DNA of 10,964 bases from Kiritimatiellales bacterium. GTDB lineage: Bacteria > Verrucomicrobiota > Kiritimatiellia > Kiritimatiellales > Tichowtungiaceae. The stretch lies in NCBI GenBank assembly GCA_028692515.1, contig JAQUXG010000036.1:1-10964 (forward strand), in the 5' to 3' direction. The number at the start of each line of letters is the position of its first letter. The first letter of the stretch is position 1. Made by a program: the position numbers and the translations under genes. Of the stretch, positions 6,765-10,964 are shown in pieces. The notes beneath the pieces are model-generated. The model was not told where the DNA came from. It saw only the letters and a program-made list of their open reading frames with translations, and did not search any database.

Positions 6765-7895
6765 ATGGGAAAACATAAGAAGCAGAAAATGACGCAGAGC
6801 GAAAACAGTCAGATCATCCGGAACGCCGATTATTCGGCGTTTCTTAAGGATGTGAAGCAGCGGATTCAGTCGGCGCAGATCAAAGCGGCCGTCCGGGTGA
6901 ATCAGGAGCTGTTGGGTCTGTACTGGGATTTGGGCGAGCAGATTATTGAAAAGCAGCGCGAGGCCAAATGGGGCGACGGCTTTCTAGAACAGATGAGCCG
7001 CGACCTGTTGGCCGAGTTTCCCGGAATTAAGGGGTTTTCTTTCCGTAATTTGAAGCATTTGCGGCAATGGGTACAGTTCTGGATGCCAATTGGGAAACAA
7101 CTTGTTTCCCAATTGGCGAAGCAGCCTGCTTCGCAATCAGATTCGAACGAATTTGTGCGGCAGCTTGTCGCACAAATTCCATGGGGTCATAACATACTCA
7201 TTCTCCAGAAGGTTCAAGATGCGGGTGAAGCCCTGTTCTACGTCCGAAAGACCATCGAAAACAACTGGTCGCGGGCGGTTTTGACCCATCAGATTGAGGG
7301 CGGGCTTTATCAGCGGGACGGCAAAGCGATCACTAATTTTGAGGCGACGCTTCCGGCTCCGCAGTCTGATCTGGCCATTCAGACGCTGAAGGATCCGTAT
7401 AATTTCGATTTTCTGATGCTGCGCGAGCGGCACGATGAAAAAGAACTCGAAGATGCTCTGACCGATCATCTGACCCGCTTCCTGCTGGAACTGGGAGCTG
7501 GATTTTCTTTTCTTGGCCGTCAGTTCCGACTGGAGGTCGGCGGCGACGAGTTTTTTGCGGATCTGCTGTTTTATCACGTGCGTCTTCACTGCTACGTGGT
7601 GGTTGAGCTGAAAACAGACAAATTTAAGCCGGAATTCGCCGGGAAGTTGAATTTCTATATTTCAGCGGTCGATAACCTCCTGAAGGCGGAAGGGGATCAT
7701 CCGACTATCGGGATTTTGATTTGCAAGTCGAAGAACGATACGGTGGTGGAATATTCCCTGAAGGATGTTCATAAGCCTATTGGAGTCAGTGAATATCTGA
7801 TCACTCAGAATTTGCCGAATGAATTGAGGTCATCGCTGCCGAGCATCGAAGAGATCGAGGCGGAAGTGGACAGAGATTTTGGATTGGAGAAATGA
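6765..7895 (+). CDS. DUF1016/YhcG family PD-(D/E)XK nuclease-like protein
   Basis: The product has the two domains of the DUF1016 (YhcG) family. An N-terminal helical domain (about residues 25-110) contains GLYWDLGEQIIEKQ and FSFRNLKHLRQW. A linker ending in QLVAQIPWGHN leads into the family's C-terminal nuclease fold. There, FFADLLFY (D266) and VVVELK (E281, K283) supply the PD-(D/E)XK residues, followed by FKPEFAGKLNFY. Residues 107-139 are encoded by three perfect palindromes. The family's role is uncertain: DNA cleavage, defence or mobile-element functions have been proposed. Its place between atpA and atpB, 59 bases after one and 3 before the other, is not part of the ATPase and looks like an insertion. 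The start could also be ATG 6789 (MTQSENSQ); neither has a good ribosome site. The gene looks intact. Confidence 0.93.
   Translation: MGKHKKQKMTQSENSQIIRNADYSAFLKDVKQRIQSAQIKAAVRVNQELLGLYWDLGEQIIEKQREAKWGDGFLEQMSRDLLAEFPGIKGFSFRNLKHLRQWVQFWMPIGKQLVSQLAKQPASQSDSNEFVRQLVAQIPWGHNILILQKVQDAGEALFYVRKTIENNWSRAVLTHQIEGGLYQRDGKAITNFEATLPAPQSDLAIQTLKDPYNFDFLMLRERHDEKELEDALTDHLTRFLLELGAGFSFLGRQFRLEVGGDEFFADLLFYHVRLHCYVVVELKTDKFKPEFAGKLNFYISAVDNLLKAEGDHPTIGILICKSKNDTVVEYSLKDVHKPIGVSEYLITQNLPNELRSSLPSIEEIEAEVDRDFGLEK
7085..7117. repeat. Perfect 16-base inverted repeat inside the DUF1016 gene
   Basis: Bases 7085-7100 (GCCAATTGGGAAACAA) and 7102-7117 are exact reverse complements around a single C. The codons over its centre encode KQLVSQ. 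It overlaps the next palindrome by two bases. Confidence 0.85.
7116..7134. repeat. Perfect 9-base inverted repeat inside the DUF1016 gene
   Basis: GCGAAGCAG and CTGCTTCGC flank a single C. The centre CAGCCTG is in the same codon phase as that of the preceding palindrome (CAACTTG), here encoding KQPASQ. Confidence 0.8.
7149..7179. repeat. 11-base inverted repeat at the QLVAQ motif of the DUF1016 gene
   Basis: GAATTTGTGCG and CGCACAAATTC are exact reverse complements. The 9-base spacer extends the stem by a G-T, a C-G and an A-T pair to a three-base loop. The centre CAGCTTG encodes RQLVAQ, the family-conserved residues just before IPWGHN. Confidence 0.8.
7886..7889 (+). promoter_or_regulatory. 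Ribosome binding site for atpB inside the end of the nuclease gene
   Basis: GGAG lies 9 bases before the atpB ATG and within the last sense codons of the DUF1016 gene (F-G-L-E-K-stop). It supports the ATG at 7899 and shows that atpB initiation now depends on sequence at the 3' end of the inserted gene. Confidence 0.65.
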
Positions 7896-7898
7896 GTT

Positions 7899-9191
7899 AT
7901 GCATAAGGTTTATCACCGCATTGAACAGATCGCCGGTAACGTCATCGTTGTCAGCGCCGAAGGAATTGTCTACGGCGAGCTGGCGCAGGTGGAGTCCGCA
8001 TTTGGCACGTCATTGGCGCAGGTCATCCGTCTCGAAGCCAATCGCGTTTATCTGCAGGTCTTCGCCGGTGGCCGCGGCGTTTCCACCGATTCGAAAGTCC
8101 GCTTCCTCGGCCGCACCATGCAGATTCCGTTCTCCGAAAATCTGATGGGCCGCGTCTTCACCGGCTCCGGCGTTCCGCGCGACAACGGACCGGAACTGAC
8201 CGAAAATCTGATTCCGATCGGCGGCCCATCCGTCAATCCCGCCAAGCGCATTATTCCGCGCAACATGGTTCGTACCGGGATCCCGATGATCGACGTGTTC
8301 AACACGCTGGTCGAATCGCAGAAGCTTCCGATTTTCTCAGTCGCCGGTGAGCCCTACAACGAACTGCTTGCCCGCATTGCCCTGCAGGCCGAAGTCGACA
8401 TCATCATTCTCGGCGGCATGGGACTGAAGCACGACGACTATCTGTACTTCCGCGACTACCTCGAAGAAAACGGCGCGCTGTCGCGCTCGGTGCTTTATGT
8501 GCATACGGCGGCCGATCCGGTTGTTGAATGTATGCTCGTGCCCGACATTGCGCTCGCCACCGCCGAGCAGTTCGCTCTGCAAAACAAGCGGGTGCTCGTG
8601 CTGCTCACCGACATGACCAACTTCGCCGACGCCATGAAAGAAGTTGCCATCACCATGGAACAGATTCCGTCCAACCGCGGTTATCCCGGCGACCTCTACT
8701 CGCAGCTCGCTTCGCGTTACGAAAAAGCCGTCGACTTTGAAGGCTCCGGATCAATCACGATTCTTGCTGTAACCACCATGCCCGGCGACGATGTCACTCA
8801 TCCGGTTCCGGACAACACCGGCTACATCACTGAAGGGCAGTTCTACCTTAAGAACGGCCGCATTGAGCCGTTCGGTTCGCTGTCGCGTTTGAAACAGCAG
8901 GTCAACGGCAAAACCCGCGCCGACCATCGCACCATCATGGATACCATGATTCAGCTCTACGCTTCTTATAAGGAAACGCTGGAGAAGCAGTCCATGGGCT
9001 TCCGTATGAGCGAATGGGACACCAAGCTTCTCAAATACGGCGAACGCTTCGAAAAAGAAATGATGGCACTTTCCGTTAACATTCCGCTCGAAGAAGCCCT
9101 CGATCGTGGATGGAACATTCTGGCCGACTGCTTCGAGCCGCAGGAAACCGGGATTGCCTCAAAACTTACCGACGAATTCTGGCCGAAGTAA
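7899..9191 (+). CDS. atpB: V-type ATP synthase subunit B (regulatory/non-catalytic)
   Basis: Subunit B alternates with A in the V1 head, and its arginine finger completes the catalytic sites at A/B interfaces. The 430-residue product begins [18 protein letters not shown]. It lacks a P-loop, as expected for B, and has [19 protein letters not shown] where A has its Walker A. Family blocks include [21 protein letters not shown], then [19 protein letters not shown] (arginine-finger region), then [20 protein letters not shown]. The length is normal and no frame break is visible. The ATG has GGAG 9 bases upstream. It starts 3 bases after the DUF1016 stop and is followed by a 35-base gap with a hairpin before atpD. 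Confidence 0.98.
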   Translation: MHKVYHRIEQIAGNVIVVSAEGIVYGELAQVESAFGTSLAQVIRLEANRVYLQVFAGGRGVSTDSKVRFLGRTMQIPFSENLMGRVFTGSGVPRDNGPELTENLIPIGGPSVNPAKRIIPRNMVRTGIPMIDVFNTLVESQKLPIFSVAGEPYNELLARIALQAEVDIIILGGMGLKHDDYLYFRDYLEENGALSRSVLYVHTAADPVVECMLVPDIALATAEQFALQNKRVLVLLTDMTNFADAMKEVAITMEQIPSNRGYPGDLYSQLASRYEKAVDFEGSGSITILAVTTMPGDDVTHPVPDNTGYITEGQFYLKNGRIEPFGSLSRLKQQVNGKTRADHRTIMDTMIQLYASYKETLEKQSMGFRMSEWDTKLLKYGERFEKEMMALSVNIPLEEALDRGWNILADCFEPQETGIASKLTDEFWPK

Positions 9192-9211
9192 GGGCGAGTC
9201 GCAACTCGCCC
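9192..9211. repeat. Hairpin GGGCGAGT-cgca-ACTCGCCC between atpB and atpD
   Basis: Perfect 8-base arms with a 4-base loop, starting at the base after the atpB stop. There is no T-run, and atpD follows within 16 bases of it, so a full terminator is unlikely. It could act in transcript processing or translational control, or be a dispersed palindromic repeat. Confidence 0.6.
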
Positions 9212-9226
9212 ATACCTGAGAAAACC

Positions 9227-9832
9227 ATGGCGAAAATAAAGTACACGAAAAACGAGTTGAAGGCCCAGCGCGATGCGCTGACGCGCTTCCGGCGCTATCT
9301 GCCGACGCTGATGCTCAAGAAGCAGCAGTTGCAGATGGAGCTGCGCGGACTCGAAGCGCAGATCGCCGAAAAACGCGGCGAAGAAGAAAAGGCGCGTGCC
9401 GATCTGACTCCGTGGGTAAAACTGTTTTCCGAGCCGTTTGATTTTACGCCGTATATTCAGATCAAAGAAATTGAGCGCTCAACCGGCAATATCGCCGGCG
9501 TGGCGATTCCAATCTTTGGAAGCATCACCTTTATCGAAGAAATGCCCGACCTGTTTGAAACGCCCGCGTGGGTCGATAGCGGAACCGATCTGCTCCGTCA
9601 GCTGATCCGTCTGCGCGTCGAGCGGCAGATTATTGAAGAGCAGCACCGCTTGCTGTCCGCCGAACTGCGCACCACCTCTCAGCGCGTCAATCTGTTTGAA
9701 AAAGTAAAGATTCCCGAATGCCGCGAAAACATCCGTGTCATCCGCATTTTCATGGGTGACCAGCAGACAGCCGCCGTAGCCCGCTCCAAGATCGCCAAAG
9801 GCAAGAGTGTAGAAAAGGTGAGATCGAGTTAG
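9227..9832 (+). CDS. atpD: V-type ATP synthase subunit D (central rotor)
   Basis: Subunit D is the coiled-coil central axle that turns inside the A3B3 head. The 201-residue product matches the family length. It begins MAKIKYTKNELKAQRDALTR and continues FRRYLPTLMLKKQQLQMEL; the motif of a leucine/lysine-rich helix with Y-L-P-T-L-x-L-K-K is typical of bacterial D subunits. A C-terminal helix (SAELRTTSQRVNLFEKVKIP) completes the hairpin, ending with ENIRVIRIFMGDQQTAAVARSKIAKGK. The ATG at 9227 is set by the family N-terminus; the longer in-frame reading from 9110 would overlap atpB. The ribosome site is weak (CTGAG). The gene contains a TTCCAATCTTTGGAA palindrome at 9507-9521, and an inserted element begins at the base after its stop. 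Confidence 0.95.
   Translation: MAKIKYTKNELKAQRDALTRFRRYLPTLMLKKQQLQMELRGLEAQIAEKRGEEEKARADLTPWVKLFSEPFDFTPYIQIKEIERSTGNIAGVAIPIFGSITFIEEMPDLFETPAWVDSGTDLLRQLIRLRVERQIIEEQHRLLSAELRTTSQRVNLFEKVKIPECRENIRVIRIFMGDQQTAAVARSKIAKGKSVEKVRSS
9507..9521. repeat. Palindrome TTCCAATCTTTGGAA inside atpD
   Basis: Identical to the 15-mer at 4604-4618 but read in another codon phase (cca-atc-ttt-gga). It is a perfect member of the TTCCAA-N3-TTGGAA family. Confidence 0.6.
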
Positions 9833-10262
9833 CCCACGAATCACACGAATGAACACGAATAAGGATATTTTATATAAAGAGGAAAGCTTCGCGATAATCG
9901 GGGCGTGCTTCAATGTGTACAACGATAAGGGGGCAGGTTTTCTCGAGCCAGTCTATCAGGAATGCATGGGGATCGAATTGGCGCTTCAGAACATCCCGGC
10001 GGAGCCCCAAAAGAAACTCGACCTGTTTTATAGAGAGCAGAAGCTGGAGCACTTTTATCAACCTGATTTTATCTGCTTCGGAAAAATAATTGTTGAGCTG
10101 AAGGCCGTGGAGAAGATTACAGATGCGCATCGTGCGCAGGTTCTCAACTACCTGAACGCAACTGGTTTAAAGTTAGGAATCATTGTAAATTTTGGACATT
10201 ATCCGGATCTCGAATATGAACGAATTGTTCTCTGATTCGTGCTTATTCGTGTGATTCGTGGG
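9833..10262 (+). mobile_element. 430-base terminal-inverted-repeat element carrying a GxxExxY gene
   Basis: The left end, 9833-9850, is CCCACGAATCACACGAAT and the right end, 10245-10262, is its exact reverse complement. Including the next inner CACGAAT unit, 26 of 28 bases are complementary between the ends. The same ends delimit the ORF-less element at 4326-4428. The only gene between them starts with its ATG in the left repeat, and its stop codon's last base is the first base of the right inner unit. The element fills the whole atpD-atpI gap except 8 bases before the atpI ATG. No target duplication is seen. That it is, or was, mobile is inferred from the repeat ends and two copies in one operon. 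Confidence 0.75.
9849..10235 (+). CDS. GxxExxY family protein, PD-(D/E)XK nuclease-like
   Basis: This 128-residue protein carries the family's naming motif as GFLEPVY (residues 30-36), preceded by a helix (ESFAIIGACFNVYNDKG). The later YQPDFICFGKIIVELKA supplies D73, E83 and K85 in the spacing of a PD-(D/E)XK nuclease core. The length is typical of the family and the frame is intact. The biological role of GxxExxY proteins is unknown; nuclease activity is inferred from the motif. The first four residues (MNTN) are encoded by the left terminal repeat, and no Shine-Dalgarno is visible; the ATG is 16 bases after the atpD stop, so coupling to atpD translation is possible. The stretch after the start is more AT-rich by eye than the ATPase genes, fitting recent acquisition. 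It is not expected to be an ATPase subunit. Confidence 0.92.
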   Translation: MNTNKDILYKEESFAIIGACFNVYNDKGAGFLEPVYQECMGIELALQNIPAEPQKKLDLFYREQKLEHFYQPDFICFGKIIVELKAVEKITDAHRAQVLNYLNATGLKLGIIVNFGHYPDLEYERIVL

Positions 10263-10270
10263 CGGTAAAT

Positions 10271-10964
10271 ATGATTGTGAGGATGAAAAAACTGACGCTG
10301 CTGTGTACGCGTGCTTCCCGCGAGGAGACGCTCGCGGCGCTACGCGATCTTGGTGCAGTGCATTTGCAGCATATTCAGCCGCCGGAAGGGGCCGATCTCG
10401 AAGAAGCCCGCAATCTTGTCGATCATCTCAACCGCGCGCTCGAAGTTCTGCCGAAACATCCGCACGTCAAACCGTCTGGTAAAACACCGTACGAAACCGT
10501 AAAGGCCGTCTGGGAACTGATCCATCGCAAGCAGGCGCTGATCGAGCAGATTGACGCGCTGGAAATGGAAATCCGCCACTACGAACCGTTCGGAAGTTTT
10601 TCGCCGGAGTCTGTTCGCGAACTGGCGGAGCAGGGCGTAACGGTGAAGCTTTGTAAGCTGCCGATTAAAGAAATGCCGGATATTCCGGACAACGTGAAGC
10701 TGGCGGAACTTAGCCGCGACCGCAGTAGCGTTTATGCGGCACTGATTGTGCGTGGCGAACTGAACCTCGCCGTTGAGGAGGTTCCTCTTCCGAAACAGTC
10801 GCTGGATGCGATGACGAAATATCTTGAAGAGCTCCGCGCTGAACTGGCGCAGACAGAAGAAGAATTTTCCGGGTTTGCCGGCGATCACGACGCCGTCTCT
10901 GAGCTGGCGGGCGATGCGGAAGACCGAGTGAAGTATCTTGAAGCCCGTACCGGAATGGGCGACA
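10271..10964 (+). CDS. atpI: V-type ATP synthase subunit I (5' part only)
   Basis: Subunit I is the large membrane stator subunit of the Vo sector, with a cytoplasmic N-terminal arm and a C-terminal membrane half that forms the ion half-channels. Only the first 231 codons are in the window. They begin MIVRMKKLTLLCTRASREET, and continue LAALRDLGAVHLQHIQPPEG, the usual start of bacterial I subunits. Coiled-coil stretches follow (KAVWELIHRKQALIEQIDAL and TKYLEELRAELAQTEEEF). No membrane segment has appeared yet, as expected for the N-terminal arm. I chose ATG 10271 because M-I-V-x-M-K-K-L is the family N-terminus; ATG 10283 is possible but AGG would be too close to it. The ribosome site, GGGCGGT, overlaps the end of the inserted element. 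The proteolipid gene would be expected downstream. Confidence 0.93.
   Translation, partial: MIVRMKKLTLLCTRASREETLAALRDLGAVHLQHIQPPEGADLEEARNLVDHLNRALEVLPKHPHVKPSGKTPYETVKAVWELIHRKQALIEQIDALEMEIRHYEPFGSFSPESVRELAEQGVTVKLCKLPIKEMPDIPDNVKLAELSRDRSSVYAALIVRGELNLAVEEVPLPKQSLDAMTKYLEELRAELAQTEEEFSGFAGDHDAVSELAGDAEDRVKYLEARTGMGD

Noticed and set aside
9192..9211. Hairpin considered as a rho-independent terminator
   Set aside because: No T-run follows and the next operon gene starts 15 bases later.

Overview
The window holds two divergent loci. The left third is a minus-strand gene for the chromosome-structuring ATPase SMC; its last few dozen codons lie beyond the left edge. After a 289-base intergenic region, the rest is a plus-strand operon for a bacterial V-type (A/V-type) ATPase in the order E, DUF2764 protein, A, B, D, I; subunit I is cut by the right edge and the proteolipid subunit K would be expected next. 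This E-DUF2764-A-B-D-I-K order, without recognisable C and F genes, is the compact arrangement known from Chlamydiae, Bacteroidetes and relatives. Together with the repeat families seen here it suggests a PVC-superphylum bacterium, perhaps Kiritimatiellota, Lentisphaerota or Verrucomicrobiota. That placement is an inference from style, not a proof.

The ATPase operon has been invaded at gene junctions. (1) Between atpE and the DUF2764 gene sits a 103-base element with 18-base perfect terminal inverted repeats and no full-size gene. (2) Between atpA and atpB sits a DUF1016/YhcG-type PD-(D/E)XK nuclease gene, preceded by palindromes and bracketed by the 7-base direct repeat AAATGAG. (3) Between atpB and atpD sits a short perfect hairpin. 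(4) Between atpD and atpI sits a 430-base element with the same 18-base terminal inverted repeats as element 1, containing a GxxExxY-family PD-(D/E)XK nuclease-like gene whose start and stop codons lie in the repeats. All inserted genes point the same way as the operon and none breaks an ATPase gene.

The main candidate for an undescribed system is this GxxExxY terminal-repeat element with its ORF-less companion. Both end exactly 8 bases upstream of the next gene's ATG, so the element's terminal GGG sits where the ribosome binding site should be. The second unusual structure is a run of three perfect palindromes inside the DUF1016 coding sequence, all centred in the same codon phase and all encoding variants of one six-residue motif. 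A third signal is a palindrome family, TTCCAA-N3-TTGGAA, with four perfect copies in 11 kb, both between and inside genes.
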